Source: Cercis canadensis
Lineage: Eukaryota > Streptophyta > Magnoliopsida > Fabales > Fabaceae
Assembly (NCBI GenBank): GCA_003255065.1
Contig: QAOA01003631.1
Span: 62,001 to 126,000, forward strand
Length of the DNA: 64,000 nt
Direction: 5' to 3'
The position numbers and the translations under genes are program-made. Below, piece after piece: positions 1 through 11,700 of this stretch. Under the pieces are notes generated by a model, which saw only the letters and a program-made list of their open reading frames with translations, had not been told where the DNA came from and searched no databases. Position 1 is the first letter of the stretch. Each line of letters begins with the position of its first letter.

Positions 1-1486
1 ATGGGTAAATAGCACAGGTAATCCATGTAAATCACAAGAGAGAGAGAGAGAGTGAATAAAGAAAATTACAATTTGTACTCAGAACAACAATGCTTACTTT
101 AATATGTCTGTCTACAGGGCTTATATGCACATTTTCCAGCCTCAACTCTGTATGTGCAAGACCATGGCTGTGCAAGTAATTTACCTGAAGTAAATGAATA
201 ATTTCATTCCTCTTATTGCCATGTGGAAAAATATAAAGCATCCTTTTCTAAAAGAAAATATTAAGAGAAAAAGATAATACTCCAATTAGAAGATCCCTCA
301 TCAATATTCGAGTAAGTCGCAACTGCCTAGAAACGGCAGGACCACCAGTTGTATCTTCTCCCGCCTTCCTAACATACTCTTCGTCCAGTGCAAGAGTGGC
401 CTCTAAAGTTGGAAGCCAATCTGATTGTTGAAGCCAGTGTTTTAAAGAAAAACTACCATGATACTGCAATTAAAAGTTGTAAAAACCAGGAAAAAAAAAT
501 CATGTCAATTTCTCTTATTTTTGGTGGGGAGGAGAGGGGGCTAAAAACTGACATGAAGATACTGATCAGAAGCAGTTTGTTGCATATTTCCAATGAAATA
601 GTCATTGGAAAAACATTCTAAACAAGCAAGAGTGTGACTATCTATGAAGGGAAATAATGGAATCTATCTTACATAGAATAAAACCTACCCCGTGGACTAG
701 GATAAATGTGCCATGAGGCCCATGACGGCCACTTGCAGGCAAAGAGATGTAACCATGAACTTGCATGGAGTAAGAATGATACATAAGTTTACGTCGAACC
801 AGCTTTTTCAATACCTAAAAGACACCAATAATAAATTAAGATGAAATAGAGGAAGTTCAGATTTTGACACCACAAGATCTACACACCTCTATTGCCCGTT
901 TCCCTCGACGCTGAGCTTGGGCACTGGAAAGCTGTCGAAGTACAACTCTGGTGTTATATAAAGGGCTGCAAATGAATAGAAACAAACATTATGCTCATAC
1001 CTAATCATATGCAAACCAGACAAGGAATTAACTTACCTACCACTATCCTTCACCATGGCTTCATAAACTAGCTCATCCGCCTATAGGAAAACTTAAATCA
1101 ATCAGATCACCACCAGAAATCTAAGCCATTCATGACACATCATAAACTTATTTTAGAATTCATACCCGCCCACCAAGCCCAACACTAACATGATCTAAAA
1201 TCTTAAAGTCAGACATCTTGAACCGCATAACATGGTCCAGTTCCTCCTCCATGCAAACCGGTAAATCACTTGGAGCATCTTCCTGTGACTCCATAGAAGA
1301 TGCAGATGCGGCTTTTCTTAATGATGAGCAGCATACTCCTTGACGTTGTCTCCTGTCTAAATTAGAGAATTTTCCAATACAATGCAGGGGAACTGGTGCA
1401 ATAAATCTTGTCGACAAATTTTGAGCTGAATAAGCTAATCTACAACTCTCCAGAGTTGGGTTTGGTCCAGGTCTGCAGAGCGCCAT
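1..1486 (-). CDS. FBN11: FBN11/PAP14-like chloroplast fibrillin with kinase-like domain (5' part, cut by window edge)
   Basis: Coding exons on minus: 1486-1166, 1080-1037, 965-887, 814-689, 463-281, 184-98, then an intron runs off the left edge. They join in frame to about 280 residues. The start (MALCRPG) is the ATG nearest the transit-peptide-like, Ser/Arg-rich N-terminus; more upstream in-frame ATGs lie in an apparent leader intron. Residues from about 95 form a protein-kinase-like domain with a glycine loop (SVGLGGR) and the family string SPLYNTRVVL. The family (Arabidopsis ORG1/PAP14, At5g53450) has a kinase-like half followed by a plastid lipid-associated fibrillin domain; that second half lies outside this window. 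The beta-3 lysine is Arg132 (VVLR) and the catalytic-loop Asp is Glu264 (HTELRLEN), so catalysis is doubtful. Plastoglobule or thylakoid location is inferred from the family. Confidence 0.85.
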
Positions 1487-1496
1487 TATCAGAGCT

Positions 1497-2123
1497 CTGA
1501 ACATTGAAACGAAATGAAGATTCCATAAGTAAATCTCCAATGAAGCTCCACCAATGGTAAAATATTTAAACGAAATAGACACAAAAAGAGATTAATTTTA
1601 GGTCTAAGTTAACAGTTAAAAAATATGAATGAACTTTAATACTGTATAAACTGAAGCAAGTTTAACTTTGTCAGTTCTTAGGTATAGAGCAACCAAGATG
1701 TCACAGTCATACGTTGTATACCCTTTCTATTCCTCGCATTTCTGAGAGACCAAATATAATATTATGCTCCACCTAGCTGATTCTAAGAAAAAACTCAATC
1801 CTAAATCTCACTAGTTTCCAACTTTGTAAGTCTTTCCCACATTTTGATTAATTAACTGAGCTTTTTTCTATAGTGAGACAACAGGGTAAAGAAACATAGT
1901 AACCACAACTATCTTAGCTCAACAAAACACAAATATTAGGAACATCAAGAAATCTAGCTCAATTCAGTCAAACAGTTAGTGAAGTTGGTTGGATCAAATA
2001 CTGCAAATTGCGGAAGACAACAATCATAAGACCATAGGACTAATCATTTTCCAAAGAATTAAAGCGATAGCAAAGTAAGGATGGAAAAAAGAAAATAAAG
2101 AATGAAAATGTTCTGAAACTTAC
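1497..2123 (-). other. Probable 5'UTR intron of the FBN11-like gene
   Basis: On the minus strand a consensus donor (CCG then GTAAGT, donor at 2123-2122) lies upstream of a TTCAG acceptor at 1498-1497, ten bases before the chosen ATG at 1486. This implies a noncoding leader exon from about 2124 to 2165 or a little beyond, placing the transcription start near 2.2 kb. The spacing and consensus quality support the model; no transcript data are available here. Confidence 0.55.
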
Positions 2124-2199
2124 CGGAGTCAGAAAGAAGTTAGAGGCCAACAACCGAGAAACATGGTGATGGACATAGTAATATATACGAAGGAAGCGT

Positions 2200-5150
2200 G
2201 TGACTGTGTCAGTCGGCTGTGTGAGAGTTGCGTGGGACGGAACGCTGAAAATGTTTCACCACGAGTTCAGCGCACGTCCACGTCCGCCTCTCCAAATATC
2301 CATAGACCAAATGTTGGGTCCCAGGATTCTCTTCACCCAGATAAAGTTGAAGTCTTAAAGACAAGAGTATCTAAGCACTTACCAAAAATATAAAAATAAA
2401 AATAATAATAATGATATCTAATTATCTATACATATTTTTTTTAACGCGTCTTTTATATTTGTTTATTTGACATATTTTAATTTAAGTAACATTTTTTTAA
2501 AACAAATGAGCTCACTTTAAACTTTTTCTTTTTCGCCTTCAGCTCACTTTAAACTTATTTAAACTTTTTCTAGACTCAATTTTTTTACATTTAGCATAAA
2601 TAAATTCCTTTTCATTTTTCCTAAGCCTTTTAAGGGTTTTTTTTTTTTTTTTATNTTTTTTTTTGTTATGGTCAGATAATATGAGATTTATTTACTCACA
2701 CCTTGATTAATCCACCCATGTCCATTTGTGAGTCATATTTAACTTCCCACTTGTACATTCCTATATTTTTAATTTTTTCGTTTGTTCTAAAAGTCTTAAA
2801 CCTTTAACAAAGAGACACTTCCATTCCAACGTCTATTTTCTTTGCCAGTTCCACCACTTAATTTTCATTACTAATCTTGATTACTCTTCTAAGTCACTCA
2901 ATGTTCAATCATCACAATTTAATTTCACATTTTTTTTTTTGAGCTCGACAATTCACTTTGATGTAGAAAACGCGAAGGGACACGCCAATGCTAGATACGT
3001 CTTCATACAATTTTCTCCCATTTTGTTCAAGTTTGCATTAGAGGACCTTTCTATAGTCCCACTTTTGCAAGCTACATGATTTGGACCAAGACGAAAATGA
3101 ACCTACCCCAATTATGGTTCCAGTTCATCCGTTACATGAAACAACATACTTGATGTCCTCAATTGTCGTAATCATTAAGGGCATAGTCCAATTTTGAACA
3201 ATAAAATTTATAGCTTATGACCCAAGACGGTGATTGGAGTTTCTTGAGATCCATCCCTTTATTGGGCCTGCATACATGGTGTATTTCGCTAGTTGGATCA
3301 TTACCAATTCTGTTCTTCATTTCTGGCCCCTTGGTATAAATTTTTAACTCAGCCCAAAACTTGAGTATATTTGAACTGGGTTGGTCAAAGATCAGTTTAA
3401 TCTTATATTGTGGTTTAAAATATGGGTGGTTATAACATATTAATAAAATATGTGATTTTTTTTACGTTAAAATATTAATAATTAATTATATGAAAATATT
3501 TAATTTTTCTTATAAAAATAAATTGCCAAAATTAATATTTTCATATCATCAATCATTTGCATTTGTCACATTATAAATATATTATATATTTTCTTGATAT
3601 TATAAAATGTCTTTAAAATATATACATATCTTATGTTTTCTTTTGGTTGTTGTTTTGTTTTGTTTTTTTTTTATCTCTCTTTTGGTCGTAGGTTTCAATA
3701 TATTTTCCTAGTTGATAGGCTTCTACCCATTGTCGTCAAATGTTACCCCAAAAAAACAAAAAACTTGCAGTTAAATTCATTTGAGTTTCACATAAAATAA
3801 ATAATACTTGCATATATAGTTTAAGAAGTGTAAAAAATCTAAGTTGGTTCATTAACTTAGCTTATTTGTCTTAAAAATACAATTGAACAAATTTTACTTT
3901 GTTAAGATAATGGAGAAATTGAATATGCATATATCAAAATATATAAATAATTAATAAATTACATTTATATAAATATTATATATATAATGAAGTTAGGTGA
4001 GGAGCAAAATGAGTTAAGCTCGTGTGCTCGTTTTCTTTAATTCTGAAATATTTAAATAGGGTTTCACATGATTGTGCCAAATGGGCTTGGATCGCCGCTT
4101 TCGGTGGTTGTGGAACATCATGTACACCCTTTACTGTTTCTTCATCAATGAATTTTCAATAGCAAAAAATATAGCCATATTAATCGTTTCATTTGTATAC
4201 ACGTTTCTTTTTGCTGTGACATTGTCAAGTGGCTCCGCCACTGCAAAACGAAGGAGGACATGGAACCCACGCAGAATTAATACCAACCCACTTTGTAATT
4301 GTAACACTATCTCTACACACCATGTTTGTTACTACCTGTTTTCACTAATAGATGCGCACAATATACTTGAAACAAGAGTTTTGAACACACAAATATCAGC
4401 CATGCCCTCACCTTACCCATTCTTTGCATTTAACCCTTTTTCTCCTTTCTGTCTCACTCTCCTTTTACATAATTAAATTTACTCAAACTCAAATAATATG
4501 AGGTAATGCAATATAAATTAGCGCATAACAAGCATTTTTCTTAACTCCTTCTGCCCAAATATCCTACTTTTTTTCTCTTACAGAAGCACTAGCCTGCATT
4601 ATTCTATCAAGCATGATGAAATCTACTATATACTCAATGGCTACGCTGTCCTACTTATTCTCTTATTTTATCAGAATTTGCTAGGAGATTTTTAATAATG
4701 TTTTATTATTTTTCTTCTTTTGTCAAATTAAGTTCTGTTTCATAAAGTAATAGCAGGCATGGATTGAAGGCCGTGATTATATTAAATTTTATTTTCCTTT
4801 TATTTATCAAAAAAGCCACTCCTATCAAATGCATTTAATAAATAATTTGATGATACGAATCTTGATTAGTGGTTAAGGTCTTAAGTTGCATCAATTACGC
4901 TCCATTTTGTACTTTTATTATTTTTCAACTCCATCGTACGGTTGTCATGCCCTGAAATGGACCTTAGCTAATGATCATGTGGCACCAGCAGATAGTGTGA
5001 TCTTATTTGCATCATCTAAATTTGTATGATTCCAATAATCCTATTGGACAATGCAACGTGACCTAATCTACATGAAAATCATTGGAACACAATCTCAAGA
5101 GGAGAGGACACTGCCGCCATAAAGGCAAACTGTTAAGGGTAATCCTGTCA
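2200..5150. other. Divergent intergenic region, no gene seen
   Basis: AT-rich spacer between the divergent FBN11-like gene and the charged-protein gene. It holds long T runs (one with an N at 2655), scattered AT-rich words and no conserved coding. The longest open frame (4072-4476, plus) has no recognisable motif and ordinary noncoding composition. The last 500 bases before 5700 become pyrimidine-rich, fitting the promoter and 5'UTR of the downstream gene. Confidence 0.6.
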
Positions 5151-5706
5151 CGTGGATCCCAATTATCCCGAGTCATCCCCGAGTCTCATTAACGCCGATA
5201 AACAAAAGCAAAAAAATTTGTCTCCCAGAACTCTTTGTTTTTTCTTCCGCTCTTCAACACTTCCTGCTCTTCCGCTTTTATCCCCAGCCGACCCAGTGTT
5301 ACCCCAGTATCTCTTGGGCTGTCCCGTAAATTTGGTCTTATTCGATCCCTATCTCATATTAGACCCGCTTATCCCACCCCGATCCATTTTCCGGTTATAT
5401 TCTCCGGTCTCAGCCTCATCAGTTTGGGTCGTAAGCTTGCTTGTTTCAGCGCCGTCTGGGTAGAGAGTTTCACATCACTATTCGTTCGAAGCTTTCTCAA
5501 TCTGGTTTCAATCAGGAACTGGAGTTTTCAGTGTTAGGGTTCCGGTGGCTGATTCGAGAACTGGATTGCTTCGCAAAATTAGGGTTTCAGTTTCTGGATT
5601 TAAGGGTTCGGAATATGCTGCAATTTCAGTACTAGGGTTCCGATTCTGGTTTTAGTGTTCGGTTCCCCGTGACTTCCCCAAATAGGGTTTTGAGTTTGCT
5701 TTCGTT

Positions 5707-8700
5707 ATGCCGCGAAGTTCAAAGCACAAATCGAGCAAACATAGTTCTAGAGATACGAGGGAATACTCTGACTCGGAAAAAGAATCTGGCTTGAAGGATC
5801 GGAAGAGTAAGGAGGAGAGTGTAACGAAGGTTTCGAAGGATTCAAGCTCGAGTGAGAAACGGAAACTGGATTCGAAAGATGTGAAGGACGTGCATGGCTC
5901 TGGGAACGGAGAGTATTCCGATGAGTATGGTTCCTCAAAGCGGCGGAAGGAGCGGAACAATGACGGAGTGGGAGATAGGTGGAACGGCGGTGAGGATGAT
6001 CGAGGAGAAGGTTCCAGGAAGTCAAGGTCATCGGGGGATTCAAAAAGTAGGAGAAGAGATGAGAATGCTGGAGTGTATGGTGAGAGTGAGGAGGTAAAGA
6101 AGAGTAGCGGGAAGGGCGAGGGGAAGCATAAGGATTCAGGTCGAAAGGAGAGTAGAGAAGGTGGCGCTGAAAAGGAAAAGAAGTTTAAAGAAGGTAGAAG
6201 CGAGAGATTGGTTGATAACGAAGAACAGCGTATGTCCAAGCAAGATTTTGAAAATACTGGTAAGGTAACTGATTGCTTTGTGGTATGTTTATCCTATGCA
6301 CGGTTCTATACATTTTGTTCACATTACTGGCGTAAAATGTTATGAACTGAAGCGTATTTTACATTTATGTCAAGAACGACTAGGCGTATTCAGGAGCTGA
6401 AAGTGAGCTTTCTGTGTTCTATTTCTAATAATCTCAAGCCATCCAAACTTAGATTTGCGTCCTCCTCCTTCTTAAGAACAAGGGTGAATGATTAGATTAT
6501 AGATTTGAAAACCACCAGCTGTTCCTATGTGTGTGGGCTGCCTGACTTGAGGAATTCTTATATGACCATTTTCTCTGCCCTAGCCGTACACATCCATTCC
6601 TTAATGACGATACTTTGTATATCAAATATCAATTTTAAATTGATATATCCTGGTTGTGTTCAATTCAGTAACTCTACTGTGCTGCTGAAATGCTGATTTA
6701 TGGTATTCTTGTTTATATAAAAGCGTTCTCTTACCCCCTTTTCTAATCTCTCTCTCTTCCTCCAATTCTGTTAGTTCTCACTGCTTTAACATTCACCAAC
6801 TTTAGTCAATTTCAATTTTGATGTATAAGTCATTCCTTGTATTTCATACCCTGTGACATTCTGTGAAGTACCTGAATGATAGTTTCAGGCTCTATTTAGG
6901 TTATAGTGTATTCTTCCATTACAAGGGGAACTGCTACTTGACTTTGATTTCTTAAATAATAGAGAAACCGGTTTTCTTACAGAATCTAAGTGTATCATGC
7001 CTTTTCAGGCCAACCAAAAAGAAAAAAATTGTAATGTCTTCTATTTCTTCTGCATAAAATTACTTACGTAAGACTAATGTGCATATAGTACCTTTGTACT
7101 ATTAGGCTGTTTAAGACTCGTGGAGAGATAATAATCTTGGGATTTGAAAGTGTTCAAAGATATTTTTTCTTGACCGGTTATATCTGTTGCAACCTCAGAG
7201 ATTAAATGAGATATAAATCTAATGTGTCAATGGTTTACACTTGGTCCTTGGCTTCTATGGTAAAGGATGAAGTGCCATTGGTGAGTTATGTTTATAAGTT
7301 TGTTTAGCTCTAACAATGTTATTTTGGTTTCATTTTTATTGTTGGTCATGTTGCTTTTAAATGAGGGTCATATATTTAGCAGTGCATTTCAGTTGAACGG
7401 CTTGAGAAAATGCATCTCTGTAGAATGTTAAACTCACCTTTCTGGAATGGCCTAAACTATTTTGAACATAAGTGAAGATGATTCATTTATGAAGAAATTG
7501 ATTTGTTTGTACCACCATGAAGTCTTGAACTTAAAGCCAGACGTAGACTTTGTTCATTTTTTAAATATTATCTATTACCTTATTGAATGTGAATTCTATT
7601 GCTTAAAAGGAGGTTTGTTTTATTCACACACAGATGTTGTATGATTTTATGATCTTTGGATATCTTCTTATTGTAACTTGTAGTCTGTATGAAATAGAAA
7701 GTTTCAGTAAGATGTTGGTAGGTGTACAGGGAGAAGATAGTTAATTGTTGAAAGAAAGATATGTTTGTTGATGCATGTTGACGAAATAATTTTATAAGAC
7801 TAGAACATCTTCACAATATTATTACAAATAGTTGCTTTAGTGTTTTCTGGAATCTAACTGAGTGAATTAGTGAATTTAACCCAATATCCCCTTGACTGCC
7901 CTGAGAAAATAATGAATGGGTTGAGCCTCTTTGTAGCCTGTCACTATGTATTACAGAAGACAGAGTTCAAGAGATACAACATACTTTGCAATTCCAGCCA
8001 TCATTAATGGAGTTCCTGATTTGCATTGTAGCTGTGCTCTGGAAGGGGCCTAAGAAAATTTCATTCTGTTTTATTTTATATTTCAACATTGTATGATATT
8101 TTCAATTTAAGAGTTTGGTTAGTTTTCTATTTTATCTTTTGTGTTTGGCTGAAGCATCTCTTGTTATGAGGTATATACTTTAGTATAAGCAGTTTGAATA
8201 AGTTCTTTGATGGATATCTTTTAGAAGAGAAATTAATAATTTTTTTTATTTCTTTTGAACGTATGCTGCCTCCATTTTTGTTCTTTTTCATGCTAATCTT
8301 GTATTTTTTGTAACTATTCTTGGCTTTTGGGTTGTCTGTCACAAGGCTATTGGCATCGGTCACTCGACTCTATAGAAGGGCTTGAGGCTTGCTTGAATTT
8401 GGATTTATAATTATTAATTAGAAGATAGAACTTGTTGCTTCAATATCACATAATGCTTTAATTTTCATTTTAGGAGCAGTGATCTTTGAGAGGTCATAGG
8501 CAAGATATGTCTTCTCTCCATGACCTTATTTTTTATTTTTGATCTGTCTCTTGTCCTTTAGTGCCTTGAACTTCCAAATGGCATTCTAGTAAAACAAGAT
8601 AAAACTGGACATCCAGCATTTTACTTGGGCTATTATTATCAGAATGTAAATGACTTCTCCTTTAGAAAAATGTTGCTTTACGGTTAGAAGAAAAAAGATA

Positions 8701-11700
8701 TTGATTGACATATCCTACTCTTTTAAGGATGATTTAAGCTGTGATGGTTAGATATTGTTAGAAACTTAGCAGTCCCCTAGATTTTACATGTAAAATTAAA
8801 TGAAACATTTGTTCAATATCGAGTGAACGGTTGGTTGTTGAAGAGGGCAAAAAGCTGCCCATCAAGATGATGATTAGGTAAATAATTTAACACTAGTCCA
8901 AATCAGTATATCAAAATAAATGTTTCTTTCAAAGTTAGAAGGAAGTTTAGTTTATATGCTACCAGTGAGGCAGTGTTATGGACACTTTTCATCTCTGTTC
9001 TTTTCCTTTCTTATCTGTTTTTATAATTTATAATTAAACTTCTTGTATTTATTTCCTATTCTTTGTTTGGATCCACATTTGGCATGTTGGTATCAGTGGT
9101 ATGAATTTTGTTGTACTTGGGATGGTCTGGTCATTAGAAGCATTTTNAAAGTTAGAAGGAAGTTTAGTTTATATGCTAACCAGTGAGGCAGTGTTATGGG
9201 CACTTTTCATCTCTGTTCTCGTCCTTCCTTATCTGTTTTTATAATTTATAATTAAACTTCTTGTATTTATTTCCTATTCTTTGTTTGGATCCACATTTCG
9301 CATGTTGGTATCAGTGGTATGAATTTTGTTGTACTTGGGATGGTCTGGTCATTAGAAGCATTTTAAATTCAGACTTGGATATTTAAAGTGAGATTATATG
9401 TCAATGGTGGTGTGTCTCAATGAGAGACAGATTAATTGCTTTCTTTGGGATAAATATTTAGGTAATTTAACAAATGTTTTCCGTATTAGATGGTCATTTG
9501 GCTACTTGTGGTGAAATGTTGTCACTGCTGACATGTCAGAAATTAATTGGTTTGATTGACATGGTATAGTTGAAGTTTTTGAGTGCAAAAAGTAGCTGTT
9601 GACTTAATTTTAATATGATCATATATGGGATTTAAATATTAAAATTATTTTCTGAGAATATATGGACAATGATATGGCAGGATACCACATGAGGTTTCTT
9701 AAGCCCCATTTTATTTTTCATCTTATAACATATTTGAATGTTCTTAATCCCCACCGACTGTCTAACAGTCGAAGTGATACATTTATAAATTCTATCAAAG
9801 GTTTGGTTTTGGCTCATGTTTTCTGGATTAGAATTCATCTTTCTGTGCAACGGATCTTGAACTATGTTACCAAAGTTTGATTTGGCCTGGTTGCAACCTT
9901 GGGATTATGATGTGGCTGTTTCTTCCTAACCGTATAAGATAAGTTGTTTTCATTGAGTGTGGCATATAAAAGTTGTTTTCATTGAGTGTGGCATATAAAG
10001 CCATTGCGTTTATATGTTTTTAATATAGTTAAGGTTTTGGTATATTCTTTCTTGCAATATTTTAGTTGTGAAAGTCCCCCCCACCCCAATTGCCCTGATG
10101 AGAAAACTTAATGATTAAGAGCTTAACGAAACAACTTGTATCCTTTTTCATATATCAGCGCATGAAATATTATGTTGGGACAGATCTGGCTATGTCTGAT
10201 TATTACATTGTCTGATCAAAGGGTTCAGGACTTTTGATACTAGATCTTGAAAAGAATGATGTAATTCAATCCCTGTTTTCAGATATGAGTTATTGGAAAA
10301 GTTAGATAGTTATTTGTGCTGCTGCTAGATGATTTTTATTTTAAAATATGCCTTGAAAAGTACTGACTTCCTCACCTTCATTGATGAAGTTATTGTAAAC
10401 TTGCAATCTATAATGTTTTAGTCCTCCTTTTGATACTCTCTTTTCTAACACCTTTGATGTGATGCATGTTATTTCTTATGAACTGTGGAACTCTACTTTT
10501 CCTTGGAATACAGTAGTTTATTTCAATCTATGTGCTATTGCAGATTTGAAGGCACTGGATGACTTGCGAAGCCCTGAACATGATAACCAGCTTGAGAGGC
10601 GAATGAGGAAGAAGAGGGATGATTCTGGTGATGCAGATAAGCATCAAGATGACATTGGAGATGGTTACGATAGACGCATGTCTTCTAGGGATGACATTGC
10701 CAAGGATGGAAGGCAGAAGGATGAGAAGCGAAAGGATGAGAAATATAGAGACAAGTACAGGGAAGAGTTGGACAAGGAGAACAAACACAGACATGACAAG
10801 CAACGAGATGAGCGTCCTGCAAAAGAACATACCAGCAATAAATCTGATGATAAGCATACAAGGGAAGAAAAGGAATGTGTAGAATCACGTCAAAAGAGAT
10901 CTAAGCTTCTAGAGAATGACCGTGACCGAGACCATAATCGTGATCGTGATTTGGAACCTGGTCGTGATCGTGAGCGGCACCATGAACATGACCGAGATCG
11001 TGATCGTGATCGTGATCGTGATTATGACATTGATAGGGATCGTGATTATGACAGAGATCGAGATTGGGACTGGGACCGTGATCGAGAACATGACCGAGAT
11101 AGAGATAGAGATAGAGATCGAGATCGTGACCGTCACCGTGATCGTGATGGGTCCCATGTTGATGATCGAAGTGCCAGGAATAAAGAGAGTGGGTCAAAGA
11201 AAAGAACATTGGATGATCGTGATGATTATAGTGACACTAAATCTAGAGTTGTCAAAACCTACTATTCTGATGTAGACAAGAAAAGCTTGAGCAGTGGCAG
11301 AGCTGATTCAGATGCTGACAGGGGAAGATCCCAATCTCGGCAAGCTCATGCCGACTCAACTGGGACTAGCAACAAACGAAGGTCTTCCCCTACCTCAAAT
11401 TCACATATTGGCAAAGATGAATATAGGTAATCCTTTTTTAACTTTCGGAAAAGAATGATTAGTGTGGTACAAGTTAATCTTCAAAATTGTCTTTGGGTGC
11501 TATTACCTTCCCACTTGCATGCTTACTAGATCATATTAGAATTGAAATTTATGCACGTTAAAATTTCATTTTAGTCTGAGGGCATTACTGCATTTAAGTA
11601 GTGTTAAACTATCATTACTCATGAGGAAGCTTAATAATTGATGTACCTAATCATGTATGATCATGGCCCAAAAAAAAAAAATCATGTATAATTGATTACT

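Larger units (their letters stand above)
6260..10543 (+). other. 4.3-kb first intron of the charged-protein gene
   Basis: The donor follows codon 184 (G|GTAAGG at 6260) and the acceptor is TTGCAG|AT at 10543; the split codon makes Asp (ENT-D-LKALDDL). A long T-rich interior shows no conserved coding. It contains a 217-base-period direct repeat at an N (8931-9364) and a 29-base tandem pair (9941-9998). It is far longer than the other introns of this gene (84 to about 620 bases). Confidence 0.8.

Noticed and set aside
4072-4476. Plus open frame of 134 codons in the first intergenic region
   Set aside because: Composition looks noncoding and Ile/Phe-rich, without motif or flanking gene signals.
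10901-11275. Open frames rich in Ile/Val/Thr or His/Asp overlapping the RD tract
   Set aside because: Shadows of the hexamer repeat in other frames and strand.
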